Shown here: in pieces, positions 40,714-48,985 of the stretch
How the letters are laid out: the number at the start of each line of letters is the position of its first letter
Numbering within the stretch: position 1 is the stretch's first letter
Virus record (IMG/VR): IMGVR_UViG_3300025154_000124
Span: 1-54,578 of that record
DNA length: 54,578 nucleotides
Source of the DNA: a virus
Direction: 5' to 3' (one strand)
Made by a program: the position numbers and the translations under genes
The notes under the pieces: generated by a model
Seen by the model: only the letters and a program-made list of their open reading frames with translations
The model's database searches: none
What the model was told of the DNA's origin: nothing

Positions 40714-41476
40714 TAAATTCGGACTTTATCACACTGGTGCCAATTACAACCTTGCGCCGGTTGAAAAAACATACAACTGCCCGAAGTGTCAGGATAGGGA
40801 AATCGTCGAAATTGGGGAAGACGCAAATGGGTTCCCGATTTACGCTGAATGTTCCTGTAAATCAAAAAGGATAGCGTCCCTAAAACTGAAGTCGTCGGGG
40901 TTAAGGCAGCATCAACTTAGATACAACCTCGAAGACTACGTCATCAACGAAGGGAACCGAAACATGCTTGAGGGGGTAAGGCGATACCTAGGAGCGTGGC
41001 CAATGTTAATTAACTCAGACTCATCGTCAAAAGGCTTTTTCCTAGTTGGGAACCCCGGGATCGGAAAGACAATGCTTTCTTGCATCATCGCGAAGGACAT
41101 GCTTGATAAAGGGGTTTCGGTCATATTTGTATCTTCTGCCGATTTACTTGCTGAGTTGAGACAAGCTCAGTTTTCGAAGAACGAGGAAGGCATAGAGGCC
41201 AAGATAGATGCGTTAGCTAAAGCACCTGCGCTGATCCTCGACGACATTGGCAAGGAAAAGCCCACTGAATGGGTGCAGAGTATGTACTACCGCCTGATTG
41301 ATCTAAGATACCGTAATAACTTACTGACGGGATTCAACGCTAACTATTTCCCCAAAGAACTGACTGGGCGATTGGGAGATTTCGGGGAAGCAACGGTGTC
41401 GAGGATCTTAGGTGTTACGAGAGATCATTTTCTATACGCTAAGGATCTTGATCATAGGATAGTCAGGGATTCGTAA
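40631..41476 (+). CDS. DnaC-like helicase loader ATPase
   Basis: A 281-aa AAA+ protein. A Cys pair near the N-terminus (CPKCQDREIVE, then CSCKSKR) is typical of Gram-positive DnaC/DnaI phage proteins. Walker A is VGNPGIGKTML and Walker B ALILDDIGKEK, followed by YRLIDLRYRNN. ATG at 40631 has AAAGGAG upstream and overlaps the replisome organizer by 83 bases. It loads the host replicative helicase onto the phage origin. Confidence 0.88.
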   Translation: MKSIQEILSHGKTTPTCKQCSGQSQKTNKFGLYHTGANYNLAPVEKTYNCPKCQDREIVEIGEDANGFPIYAECSCKSKRIASLKLKSSGLRQHQLRYNLEDYVINEGNRNMLEGVRRYLGAWPMLINSDSSSKGFFLVGNPGIGKTMLSCIIAKDMLDKGVSVIFVSSADLLAELRQAQFSKNEEGIEAKIDALAKAPALILDDIGKEKPTEWVQSMYYRLIDLRYRNNLLTGFNANYFPKELTGRLGDFGEATVSRILGVTRDHFLYAKDLDHRIVRDS

Positions 41477-41514
41477 GTAAGTGCGAGAAATTCTATCTGT
41501 GAGGTGAAAAACAA

Positions 41515-41892
41515 ATGTCTAAAACATCCTTCGACGAGTCAAAAGCCCTAGCCCTTTACCATGCCCACAAAACCGATACCGAAATAGCCAAAGGAGTCGA
41601 CTCCCTAACCGCAACCATCCGGAATTGGCGAAAGTACAGAGGCCTGCCGAACATATCCCCCAACGCAAGACCAAGAGCAAGAGCAAGTTACCCTCAAGCA
41701 AGAAAAATCATTAACCAGGTAAAGGGAATAGGGGGGGGTGGATTATCGCGAAGCGCTAAGCCCTTCGCAAGCCGAAGCCATGAATCGATTCCTCCGAGCA
41801 CTAGCTTACGCGGGACAAGAGTGTGCGAAAGCAGGGATAAGGCCCGACGTGAACGGAGCCATAAACGCCTGGAGTGGCAGAACCAAGAGTGA
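41515..41892 (+). CDS. HTH protein with tail shaped by a G8 tract
   Basis: A 125-aa frame with GTGAGGTG upstream. Residues 1-50 form an HTH (ALALYHAHKTDTEIAKGV, LTATIRNWRKYRGL). After KGIGGGG the frame reads the next gene out of frame, giving an unlikely basic tail. With nine G instead of eight it would stop after 12 codons (ending IIAKR); with seven it would fuse to the next gene. Confidence 0.6.
   Translation: MSKTSFDESKALALYHAHKTDTEIAKGVDSLTATIRNWRKYRGLPNISPNARPRARASYPQARKIINQVKGIGGGGLSRSAKPFASRSHESIPPSTSLRGTRVCESRDKARRERSHKRLEWQNQE
41731..41738 (+). repeat. G8 homopolymer at the boundary of two genes
   Basis: Eight consecutive G at the end of the natural HTH protein and within the start/ribosome site of the next gene. 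Homopolymers of this length slip in replication and transcription. Length decides whether the two genes are separate or fused. Confidence 0.9.
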
Positions 41893-41956
41893 TGCAGGAA
41901 TTAAAGCAGATAACTCGCGGAGATATAAGGAGCGGGTGGCCAATGCCAAGAAGTAG
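41738..41956 (+). CDS. Small helical protein
   Basis: A 72-aa protein from a GTG directly after the G tract, which serves as its ribosome site. YREALSPSQAEAMNRFLRAL and AWSGRTKSD; helical and basic. No family recognised. Possibly fused to the upstream HTH protein when the tract has seven G. Confidence 0.55.
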   Translation: MDYREALSPSQAEAMNRFLRALAYAGQECAKAGIRPDVNGAINAWSGRTKSDAGIKADNSRRYKERVANAKK

Positions 41957-42884
41957 CCATGCAAACTCTCGAACATACGGATCCAAGCTTATCGGGCCAA
42001 AAACGGATGAGGTAACGACTGAATTTCCTGTGAAAACGAGGATGTGCGACATTGATCATCTAAACCGCACTGGCGAAGTTAGATATATCGATGAGGAGGA
42101 AAAGGGCATGCCGACGATTGATCAAAAAGCGAACACTAAGAAGCTCCGAGCCGATATCACGACCATTGAGCAATTTGATGCAATCGGAAATTACGCGGCT
42201 GTTGCCAAGAAATATCATGTCGCTACCATGACCGCTCACGGACTCATGAAATCATTGAGATCCAAGAAAGAGAAGGAGGAAAAACAAATGATCAACAACG
42301 CTGTCAAAACAAGTGACACGAAGGTTGAGGAAACCGTAGATATCCTACCAGGGGAGGAAGTAGCCACTTCTGACGAGTCAAAAGGCATAGTTGCGGTAGA
42401 TTGCCCAAAAGAGGACAAGGAAGAGGCTGTCGATACCCTTCTTGGCAAGATGAGCACAAAGACAGGTCGCTACATTTGTGTAGGTTGCGGCGAGGGAGTC
42501 GTAGACGCTGTGGGAGTTTATGCTCAATCCAGTCTATGCCAAAGTTGCAGTGAGGCCTTGGTTGCGGAGGAACAAGGAGTAAACCAAAATCTGGTGGAAG
42601 AACAGCTGTCAGACGTGGAGTTCGATTGGGTTATGTCTAAGGTTAAGGTTCAAGAGGTTAATCAGGAGGTTAATCCGGAAGAAACGCTGGAAGAAATCGA
42701 TAAGCTCATGGACAAGTTGGATGGAAATCTAACTCTGCAAATTGGTCACATGTGGAAGGTTGTCGAGTCTGATTTGGAGATTATCCACAAATTGTACATG
42801 GAACGCGCTGAAAGGGAATACGACGAACAGTTATCGAGGGTGATGATGGGTGAAAAAACATGCTTGAATGCTACTCCTGCCTAA
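41943..42884 (+). CDS. Hypothetical protein with HTH-like and zinc-ribbon segments
   Basis: A 313-aa protein; ATG at 41943 has AAGGAG about 10 bases upstream. About residues 75-110 (TIEQFDAIGNYAAVAKKYHV) look like an HTH. About 180-205 (YICVGCGEGVVDAV, LCQSCSEAL) form a zinc ribbon. The rest is acidic and helical. It may be a DNA-binding regulator; no family name. Confidence 0.6.
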   Translation: MPRSSHANSRTYGSKLIGPKTDEVTTEFPVKTRMCDIDHLNRTGEVRYIDEEEKGMPTIDQKANTKKLRADITTIEQFDAIGNYAAVAKKYHVATMTAHGLMKSLRSKKEKEEKQMINNAVKTSDTKVEETVDILPGEEVATSDESKGIVAVDCPKEDKEEAVDTLLGKMSTKTGRYICVGCGEGVVDAVGVYAQSSLCQSCSEALVAEEQGVNQNLVEEQLSDVEFDWVMSKVKVQEVNQEVNPEETLEEIDKLMDKLDGNLTLQIGHMWKVVESDLEIIHKLYMERAEREYDEQLSRVMMGEKTCLNATPA

Positions 42885-43225
42885 AGAATGTTCAACACGA
42901 TGGAAAATGCGGAGGAAAATGTGGTTCTCGACCTTGCTTGATATTTGAACGTGATCCGCGCGGAGTCAGAGTATACGAGGACAAAACTAAGTTCAAACTT
43001 GACTTTGACGATGATATTCCGGAGATCGGAAAACCTGCTCGGAATTGGCTGCTTAGCGGCGTAAACAAAACCATTACATTCACAAAGATTCGCAAAGTTG
43101 AGTGGAATAAGGATGCTCGGGGATTACATGGGATTTACGTTTGGGCTGATTACTGGTACTGGTCGGATGAGAATGGGGAGTTGCCGCCAGAGAAGCCAAA
43201 GTTGAGGCTTGTCGACAGGAAGTAG
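42860..43225 (+). CDS. Small Cys-rich hypothetical protein
   Basis: A 121-aa protein beginning MLECYSCLKNVQHDGKCGGKC, a probable zinc-binding N-terminus, then a Trp/Tyr-rich beta part (HGIYVWADYWYWSDE). It overlaps the previous gene by 25 bases. Function unknown. Confidence 0.6.
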   Translation: MLECYSCLKNVQHDGKCGGKCGSRPCLIFERDPRGVRVYEDKTKFKLDFDDDIPEIGKPARNWLLSGVNKTITFTKIRKVEWNKDARGLHGIYVWADYWYWSDENGELPPEKPKLRLVDRK

Positions 43226-43254
43226 ACAAATGGGAAATCGAGGAGGAGTAAATC

Positions 43255-43536
43255 ATGAGGAAGCTAATTACCCTATCTGTTCTTTCAGTTCTCCTGCTCA
43301 CTGGTTGTGGGTCCGATCAGGCCCAAACCGTACCACAACCAGTTGAGCAGGAAGATGAGGATGAAATGGGTTGGTTCGCTGATGAAGTTCTAGACATGGA
43401 TGATTGGGGCGAAAAGAAAAAGCATAAAACTAAAACTGAAGTCGTTAAACCTCTCAGCCCTAAACCTTCGGTGGACACAAAATCAACTACAAAACCAAAA
43501 GTAAGTACGAGTAAAAAGAATCCAAAAGGGCGGTGA
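43255..43536 (+). CDS. Small lipoprotein
   Basis: A 93-aa protein with a clear lipoprotein signal: MRKLITLSVLSVLLLTGCGS, lipobox LLTG|C. An acidic linker and a Lys/Thr/Ser-rich tail follow (KPSVDTKSTTKPK). It would be anchored on the outer face of the membrane. Lipoproteins made early or by lysogens often block superinfection, which is a hypothesis here. AGGAGGAG precedes the ATG. Confidence 0.75.
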   Translation: MRKLITLSVLSVLLLTGCGSDQAQTVPQPVEQEDEDEMGWFADEVLDMDDWGEKKKHKTKTEVVKPLSPKPSVDTKSTTKPKVSTSKKNPKGR

Positions 43537-43542
43537 AGTTTA

Positions 43543-43653
43543 ATGCAATTTGGTCTAGGATTAATCCTCGGTGGCATGATCGGCATGATAATAACTGCTC
43601 TAATGGTAGCGTCGAGCAGGGCAGATGAGGAGGTTAGGAAGAGTTATGAGTAA
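43543..43653 (+). CDS. DUF3789-like membrane peptide (36 aa)
   Basis: FGLGLILGGMIGMIITALMV followed by ASSRADEE is the pattern of DUF3789, short membrane peptides found in many Firmicutes phages. GGCGGTGAAG precedes the ATG. It overlaps the YopX-like gene by 8 bases. Function unknown. Confidence 0.75.
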   Translation: MQFGLGLILGGMIGMIITALMVASSRADEEVRKSYE

Positions 43654-44239
43654 GGGTCCAGAAATGAATCCATCGGAAACCTATCATGTGCCCTTAGGCG
43701 AGCAGAAACGCGAGAGGATGGATGAGTTAAAGGGAAAGCATGGAAGAGAGATTAAGTTTCGTGGCAAAAAGGTAAACAACGACGTATGGGTTTTCGGAGA
43801 TTTATGCCGAGATAAGGATATCGAAATGGTTGCCATACTCAAGAAGTCGAGTAAGCCTTATGCGTTATCCGACAGTAAGGAAGCGGAGACATACTTTTAC
43901 TTTATATTGATGGAGGTTAAGCCCGAAACGGTCGGGCAGTTCACTGGGCTTAAGGACAAGAATGGCGTGGAGATTTTCGAGGGGGATATCCTAGGGCTTT
44001 ATGTCAGAGGCGAAGGCGTAAGAAGATTTGTAGTTGAAATAGGCACTGTGATCCGCGATGTAATAAGCCGCCATGGTTTTATTGATAAAATAGTTAAGGT
44101 AGCAATAACGGGCGTTGTATTCAATTGGAATGGTTACCAATTGTTACCTTGTGTAGATGCGGAAGGATTAAGCGATAGCGAGAAAATGGAAGTTATTGGG
44201 AACAAATGGGATAATCCTGAATTGATGGCGCAAGGATGA
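43646..44239 (+). CDS. YopX-family phage protein
   Basis: A 197-aa protein. KFRGKKVNNDVWVFGDL, VGQFTGLKDKNGVEIFEGDIL and the later VVFNWNGYQL are YopX signatures (SPbeta-type phage family). No biochemical function is known for the family. The ATG at 43646 is inside the DUF3789-like gene, with AGGAAG upstream. Confidence 0.85.
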   Translation: MSKGPEMNPSETYHVPLGEQKRERMDELKGKHGREIKFRGKKVNNDVWVFGDLCRDKDIEMVAILKKSSKPYALSDSKEAETYFYFILMEVKPETVGQFTGLKDKNGVEIFEGDILGLYVRGEGVRRFVVEIGTVIRDVISRHGFIDKIVKVAITGVVFNWNGYQLLPCVDAEGLSDSEKMEVIGNKWDNPELMAQG

Positions 44240-44598
44240 AGCATCTTGAGTCCTCAGAACAGCAAGCCTTATTCTCCTGGGCAAAACTAATGCGGCCCCA
44301 ACACCCTGAACTCTCGCTCCTCCATAGCATCCCAAACGGAGGCAAGAGAAATGTCCGAGAGGCAACACGACTAAAAAAAGAAGGAGCATTGGCAGGGGTT
44401 AGCGATATCTTCCTGCCGGTGGCTCGGGGTGGTTTTCACGGGCTGTACATCGAGTTGAAAGTAAAGGGTGGAAAGTTGTCGGATAACCAAAAATGGTGGA
44501 TAGAGGAAGTTTCTCTACAGGGTTACATGGCAACAACTTGCATCGGATGGGTCAAGGCGAGTGAGGTCATTAAAGGGTATTTAGAGATGGAGGAATAA
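44236..44598 (+). CDS. VRR-NUC domain nuclease
   Basis: A 120-aa stand-alone VRR-NUC protein: HSIPNGGKRNVREATRLKKEG, AGVSDIFLPVARG, GLYIELKVKGGKLS and the final NQKWWIEEV. The Asp of GVSDIF and the Glu-Leu-Lys of IELK form the PD-(D/E)xK active site, so it should cut DNA, probably branched or flapped structures, in recombination or packaging. The start overlaps the YopX stop (ATGA). Confidence 0.9.
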   Translation: MKHLESSEQQALFSWAKLMRPQHPELSLLHSIPNGGKRNVREATRLKKEGALAGVSDIFLPVARGGFHGLYIELKVKGGKLSDNQKWWIEEVSLQGYMATTCIGWVKASEVIKGYLEMEE

Positions 44599-44603
44599 GG
44601 AAA

Positions 44604-45050
44604 ATGAAACATATCGCATGCGAAACATGTAAATGCAATACTTGCCAAGATGGTAATTGTAAGAGTGAATCATGCAACGAGTGTTGTCTAGAAGGAAATA
44701 AGGTTAATCCTGTTTTGGGTGATTGTCATGGGTATTCTGCGCCAGAAAATGTGAAACCATTAACGATACCAAGCGAACCGATCTCAGCTTGGTTCAACAA
44801 ACTCCTAGTCATCAACGGCCTGTACTATGCAGGAATGAGCAATGACCTATCCAATGATCGATCCGATGCTGTAGTCATAAAGAGCAAAGATGCGCTCTAC
44901 GCTATTCTGGGCGCTGTGCTTAGTTCTGTTATGCAAGGAAAGCTCGCACTGAAGCGGATTGAGGTTATCAAGGTGAAGGAGGTCCCAAATGAACCGCCAA
45001 TGCCTAACCTCTTGCAAGGGACAAACTTGCCAATGCAAAACCTGTCCTGA
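44604..45050 (+). CDS. Cys-rich N-terminal hypothetical protein
   Basis: A 148-aa protein beginning with a dense Cys cluster (CETCKCNTCQDGNC, then CNECC), followed by an alpha/beta part (SAWFNKLLVINGLYYAG, LYAILGAVLSSVM). The next gene begins with a related Cys pattern. Function unknown; possibly metal-binding. Confidence 0.6.
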   Translation: MKHIACETCKCNTCQDGNCKSESCNECCLEGNKVNPVLGDCHGYSAPENVKPLTIPSEPISAWFNKLLVINGLYYAGMSNDLSNDRSDAVVIKSKDALYAILGAVLSSVMQGKLALKRIEVIKVKEVPNEPPMPNLLQGTNLPMQNLS

Positions 45051-45759
45051 CAATAAAAAATGTGGCTATGTTTATACCGGGGATTGTCGATGGATTGAAA
45101 TTGGAGGACTGAAGCAGATGGCTAAAATTACCGTTAGCTTGACTGATGAGCAAGAGAAGTTCCTGAAACTGTTTGTCAAAAACCACTATCCAAATGCAAA
45201 GGATAACTTATGCACTTCTCAACCGATTCACGTCGTTCAATCATACAATCCTCACTATATTCCTTATGCTGAGGATACTGCTGAATACTTTGATTCTGAT
45301 GACTTGAGGTTTTGTTGGGATACTGATGATTATTCTGATTGGTTCAAAAGTGATGTTGAGGCCATTAAGAGCTACTACGATTATCGGGATGAAGTTTGTC
45401 CGATCATGATAAAACCGTTCAACCAAGTCGAATTCTCCGAGATGATCAAGGTTGACGGAAATGATATCCACGTAACGGATTATGATGACTATTTCAGGGC
45501 TTATGGTATTGAGAATATGATTATGGCGTGGGAACACGAAGAATGGAAGGATATAGCCTACTTTTTCATCCTTGAAGAAGCAAGAAAGTATATAAAATAC
45601 CAATCTCATAACCTGAAAAGTCCAAGAACATATACGCTCCATGGCGGTTATGGGAATATTGGTGAATATCATCACTTTTGGGAATTGTTGTTCGGGATTG
45701 GTAAGCAACTGAATGAACTTCCTGAGATCGGAGGCAAGAATGAAAAAGTGCGGGGATAA
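44989..45759 (+). CDS. Hypothetical protein with Cys-rich N-terminus
   Basis: A 256-aa protein, ATG with AAGGAGGTCC upstream, overlapping the previous gene by 62 bases. Residues 5-25 (CLTSCKGQTCQCKTC) resemble the Cys cluster of the preceding protein. The rest is very acidic and Tyr/Asp-rich (EYFDSDDLRFCWDTDDYSDW), possibly a DNA mimic in charge. No family recognised. Confidence 0.6.
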   Translation: MNRQCLTSCKGQTCQCKTCPDNKKCGYVYTGDCRWIEIGGLKQMAKITVSLTDEQEKFLKLFVKNHYPNAKDNLCTSQPIHVVQSYNPHYIPYAEDTAEYFDSDDLRFCWDTDDYSDWFKSDVEAIKSYYDYRDEVCPIMIKPFNQVEFSEMIKVDGNDIHVTDYDDYFRAYGIENMIMAWEHEEWKDIAYFFILEEARKYIKYQSHNLKSPRTYTLHGGYGNIGEYHHFWELLFGIGKQLNELPEIGGKNEKVRG

Positions 45760-45958
45760 GTTTTGCAGCAACCCAGAAATCAAACTCGAGTTCGACGTCC
45801 GGAATTGCGTGGCTACGATCAAGGCGAATCATCCCGAGTGGAAAGGCGCTTGCTTTTACCAAAGAGATGGAGCAGGTTGCCAAGAGTGCGGAGGAAAGCT
45901 TGTCAGGGGTAGTAGTTGTAGTCATTGCGTAGAGTGCGGCTGGAGTCGGTGTGGATGA
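45740..45958 (+). CDS. Small zinc-ribbon protein
   Basis: A 72-aa protein from an ATG behind CGGAGGCAAG. The C-terminus CQECGGKLVRGSSCSHCVEC is a four-Cys zinc ribbon like that at the end of class II ribonucleotide reductases. Here it stands alone, so no enzyme is implied. Confidence 0.65.
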   Translation: MKKCGDKFCSNPEIKLEFDVRNCVATIKANHPEWKGACFYQRDGAGCQECGGKLVRGSSCSHCVECGWSRCG

Positions 45959-46128
45959 AAACCCTGAAATATAAGGGGGAGTCCTATCGTGTCTGCGCAC
46001 CACGTCCTAGCGGAGAGGGGAAGTATACCTGTGATGCGTGGAAGGCTAGGACTGGGCGGGAGATCAAGAATACGGAGACCCTTGATGACCTAGCGAAGAT
46101 TTGGCTTAAGGCGAATGGAAGGGGATGA
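45955..46128 (+). CDS. Small hypothetical protein (57 aa)
   Basis: The ATG overlaps the previous stop (ATGA). Basic protein (MKTLKYKGESYRVCAPRP, then WKARTGREIKN). No family recognised. Confidence 0.55.
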   Translation: MKTLKYKGESYRVCAPRPSGEGKYTCDAWKARTGREIKNTETLDDLAKIWLKANGRG

Positions 46129-46131
46129 AGT

Positions 46132-46572
46132 TTGGATACAACTGAACGAATCACAATCCTGCGTGATGGAGATAGATGCCTAGAGGGGTCGTTACACGCA
46201 GACATCAGGCATCTAGTAACAGTAGGTAGTTTACAACGCGACCATGCATGGATGTTGTGCTACGAAGAGGGAAAAAGGGCTGTGATTGCTATGCGGGATA
46301 TGTTTACTCCTGTGCTAGAGAAGGCGTACGAGGTATTCACGGAGATTTGCGAGATGTTTAACGATGCCCTAGCGATAACCCCTCCTTCTCTAGCTAAATG
46401 GTACAACCCAATCGACCGCCACAACTACCGCAAGATGCACCACATGACCATGTTACGAAGGCTTAGGTGTCGATGGAGGACCAGGGAGAGTCGTCGCTCC
46501 ATGGATGGATTAAGTCCTAAAACTGCGATCATAGACGGCGATCCAAGAGAGTTGGAGGTGATAGTCTTTTGA
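46132..46572 (+). CDS. Hypothetical protein
   Basis: A 146-aa protein from a TTG with GGAAGGGGATG upstream. Helical, with CYEEGKRAVIAMRDMFTP and a basic His/Arg-rich segment (NYRKMHHMTMLRRL) that could bind nucleic acid. No family recognised. The stop overlaps the next start. Confidence 0.55.
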   Translation: MDTTERITILRDGDRCLEGSLHADIRHLVTVGSLQRDHAWMLCYEEGKRAVIAMRDMFTPVLEKAYEVFTEICEMFNDALAITPPSLAKWYNPIDRHNYRKMHHMTMLRRLRCRWRTRESRRSMDGLSPKTAIIDGDPRELEVIVF

Positions 46573-47000
46573 CTGATGCGATCTTAACGACCAGGAGTTT
46601 CCCCGAAACCCTAAACGTCGTCGAAAAGGATTGGGGTAACTGGGTAGATGACCTAAAGCTATGTGATGCGGAGACGCAAGACCTTCTGCACGAAATAGAG
46701 TTGACTAATTTTGATAAACGTCGAGGTCATCAACTCTGCAAACAACTCCAAGAGGTTAGAAAACGCAGGCGGAATCTAAAAGAGAAAATGGAGTTGCTCA
46801 GAAGCATCAAGGAGTTCGTGGATTCCAATAGGCAACTGAAGATCAGCTTGTTCAAGACGCTGACTAGCATGGAGAGAACCGAGGAGAGCCAAGGGGAGCG
46901 ATCATACTATCCGAGGGTTAGGAATGATCTTGAACTTGCTAAGGACAGGGAGGCTATTCAGAGTCAGGATGTGTGTAGTGAGTGTTGTGCGGAATCCTAG
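46569..47000 (+). CDS. Coiled-coil hypothetical protein
   Basis: A 143-aa protein from a TTG overlapping the previous stop, behind TTGGAGGTG. The centre (LCKQLQEVRKRRRNLKEKM) is a basic coiled coil, and the C-terminus ends in CSECC. No family recognised. Confidence 0.55.
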   Translation: MTDAILTTRSFPETLNVVEKDWGNWVDDLKLCDAETQDLLHEIELTNFDKRRGHQLCKQLQEVRKRRRNLKEKMELLRSIKEFVDSNRQLKISLFKTLTSMERTEESQGERSYYPRVRNDLELAKDREAIQSQDVCSECCAES

Positions 47001-47078
47001 ATATGATCAGCCGAGTTACAGCGAAGCAGATACAGTTGTGAATAAAGGGGTGAATTAGTTAGACGGAGGTGGCCAAGT

Positions 47079-47600
47079 GTGAAAAAGCTAATCGATGAGT
47101 ATCGAATTACTCTAAGACGTGTTAATAGAGCAAGAACGGAGGCCACCAACAAAGAAGATAGATCAATACTCGCAAGTTGCGTGGACAGCTTGAGCTTTTC
47201 AATAAAGTACATGGAGATGAGTAAGCATCCGGACAGTCGGCGAGGGATCACGAGACTAAGCGGGATACAGAGAGAGATACCGGTAGATCCGAGAAACCTT
47301 GATTTTGTTCGTGCTGTAGCAATGCAACGTCAGCCATCGGAGGTCAGCGAGAGAATGCGAAAGGCTATTGATGACCTAGGGATCGTGCTTAAGGCCTTAA
47401 GCACGAAGGAACAGGAAGCATACTCGTTAGTCAAGGGCAGTGGTTATTCTTTCGGAGCAACTGCAACAATCATGGGAATACAGAAAGCAACCGTCCAAAC
47501 GCTGGTTAAAAGGGCAGAAGAAAAAATATATTTTATGGTTTTGGATATAAATGACCATGGAATCGTCTTTAAGCAGGATATTCAGCTCGAAATGTTCTAA
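47079..47600 (+). CDS. Sigma-70 region 4-like late transcription regulator (Xpf/ArpU-like)
   Basis: A 173-aa protein from a GTG with CGGAGGTGG upstream. About residues 105-155 (LSTKEQEAYSLVKGSGYS, then QKATVQTLVKRAEEKI) form a sigma-70 region 4 HTH that would contact a -35 element. Proteins of this type (Xpf, ArpU) sit at the end of early operons and switch on late genes in Firmicutes phages, as here. A terminator follows. Confidence 0.8.
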   Translation: MKKLIDEYRITLRRVNRARTEATNKEDRSILASCVDSLSFSIKYMEMSKHPDSRRGITRLSGIQREIPVDPRNLDFVRAVAMQRQPSEVSERMRKAIDDLGIVLKALSTKEQEAYSLVKGSGYSFGATATIMGIQKATVQTLVKRAEEKIYFMVLDINDHGIVFKQDIQLEMF

Positions 47601-47643
47601 TTTTGTCATACGATTGCCACCTATATATAAGGAGTTGTTTTAT

Positions 47644-47671
47644 AAAAGAGCCTCGAGGCTCTTTTCTTTTT
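47644..47671 (+). terminator. Rho-independent terminator ending the early operon
   Basis: Perfect inverted repeat AAAAGAGCC / GGCTCTTTT around TCGA, then CTTTTTT. The symmetrical A/T flanks would also work on the minus strand. Confidence 0.85.
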
Positions 47672-47681
47672 TGAGAAGGCG

Positions 47682-48191
47682 GTGACCTTGTTGTTGAAGC
47701 CAGCATTTGCATACAAGGAAAAACTACAACAGAAGTACAACGAGATTATATTCAAGGATAAATACATGTTCTACAATTGCGATGCTTATTGGAGTTATGA
47801 ATTTAAGCTTAACCCAGATTCATGGAACTCTATCGAAATGGTAAGCGTTGACTCCCAAGGTAATGTGATTGGATTTTTCAAGGCGGCACTTGATAGATCA
47901 GCGGAAAAGGTATCATCTCTAGGGGTTGTGAATTTCCATGACGCAAATTCATTGTTCGCCAAGGACTTGCGGCAATTCGTATTAGACTTATTGTTTAAGT
48001 TTAACTTCAGGAAGATTGAATGGGCTGTCGTTATCGGTAACCCGGCTGAGAAACTATACGACAGGGCCATTGCAAAATATGGTGGCAGTGTTACTGGTGT
48101 TCATAAAGAAACGGTAAAATTGCAGGATGGCAAGTATTACGATATGAAGGGGTACGAAGTATTTAGATCTGAGTTTAATCCAAGGCGGTGA
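47682..48191 (+). CDS. GNAT-like acetyltransferase
   Basis: About 169 aa from a GTG with GAGAAGG upstream (TTG at 47688 also possible). YMFYNCDAYWSYEFKL, VDSQGNVIGFFKAALDR, ALDLLFKFNFRKIEW-like beta/alpha order and NPAEKLYDRAIAKYGG fit the GNAT fold (acceptor entry, acetyl-CoA strand and closing helix). Substrate unknown. Such genes occur in many phages near terminase. Confidence 0.65.
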   Translation: MTLLLKPAFAYKEKLQQKYNEIIFKDKYMFYNCDAYWSYEFKLNPDSWNSIEMVSVDSQGNVIGFFKAALDRSAEKVSSLGVVNFHDANSLFAKDLRQFVLDLLFKFNFRKIEWAVVIGNPAEKLYDRAIAKYGGSVTGVHKETVKLQDGKYYDMKGYEVFRSEFNPRR

Positions 48192-48196
48192 TTGCG

Positions 48197-48358
48197 GTGG
48201 CCAAGAGAACAATGATTCAACCAACCCTTTTTCAATGCCCGAGTTGCAAGAAGAAGTACTTCTCTTATCTGGAAAGAATGTGGTGTCCGGAGTGCTCGGA
48301 GGAGAAAGATAAGAGTGCGGGGTCGGATGATGCGGACGAATCGGAGGATAAGGTTTGA
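48197..48358 (+). CDS. Small zinc-ribbon protein (53 aa)
   Basis: GTG behind GGCGGTGATTG. MIQPTLFQCPSCKKKYFS and MWCPECSEE give CxxC...CxxC, then an acidic tail. Possibly a transcription or DNA-binding accessory protein. The stop overlaps the next TTG start. Confidence 0.65.
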   Translation: MAKRTMIQPTLFQCPSCKKKYFSYLERMWCPECSEEKDKSAGSDDADESEDKV

Positions 48359-48912
48359 ACGATAAAATAAAATGGTTATTAATCCTATCAACGTCATTCT
48401 TCAGTTTCATCATGGCGTTAACGTCGCCAACAGTGCATTTATATTACATCAAGATAGTAACTCCTCAGATTTATACTGCTGCACAGGTTATATCGACGTT
48501 GTCAGCGGCAATCATAACTATGTTCTTGAGCAAGCAAGCCAATCGGGATAAGTTCAAGGGATTCTTTGCCCCAATCCTGATCTTGGATTCCATCGGATTC
48601 TTCGTCTTATCGTACCTCGGAACCATGGATGCCAACATTCGCTTTATTGGATTTGCGATTCTTTTCTCCACAACGCTAACAGTTTGGTCAACAATTATGA
48701 TGGGAGTAATCAATAATACCCTATCATCGGACGAACTCACAGATTTCCAAACGCTTTCTCGTTCCTTTGGTCTCTGGGCAACGGTTACTGGTGGAGTTAT
48801 GGCGATCTTCTTAATCAATATCCTACCTCTTAACCTGGCTTTATTTCTACAGTGCGCCAGCAATGCTATTTTGGCTGTTTGTGACTATAAGGGGTTTAAA
48901 TGTTTGAGTTAG
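48355..48912 (+). CDS. Multi-pass membrane protein resembling half of an MFS transporter
   Basis: A 185-aa protein with about six hydrophobic helices (LLILSTSFFSFIMAL, IYTAAQVISTLSAAIITMF, APILILDSIGFFVLSYL, IGFAILFSTTLTVWS, FGLWATVTGGVMAIFLI, LNLALFLQCASNAIL). The spacing, with a loop LSKQANRDKFKGFF between helices 2 and 3, recalls MFS proteins, but only half the usual length is present. TTG start coupled to the zinc-ribbon gene. Odd in a phage late region; a possible moron. Confidence 0.6.
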   Translation: MNDKIKWLLILSTSFFSFIMALTSPTVHLYYIKIVTPQIYTAAQVISTLSAAIITMFLSKQANRDKFKGFFAPILILDSIGFFVLSYLGTMDANIRFIGFAILFSTTLTVWSTIMMGVINNTLSSDELTDFQTLSRSFGLWATVTGGVMAIFLINILPLNLALFLQCASNAILAVCDYKGFKCLS

Positions 48913-48985
48913 TTGATTGCATGAACGTATACCTGAAGTAATCAGGATGGAATATGCGAACAAGATTATTCTGAAGGGGTAGTCC

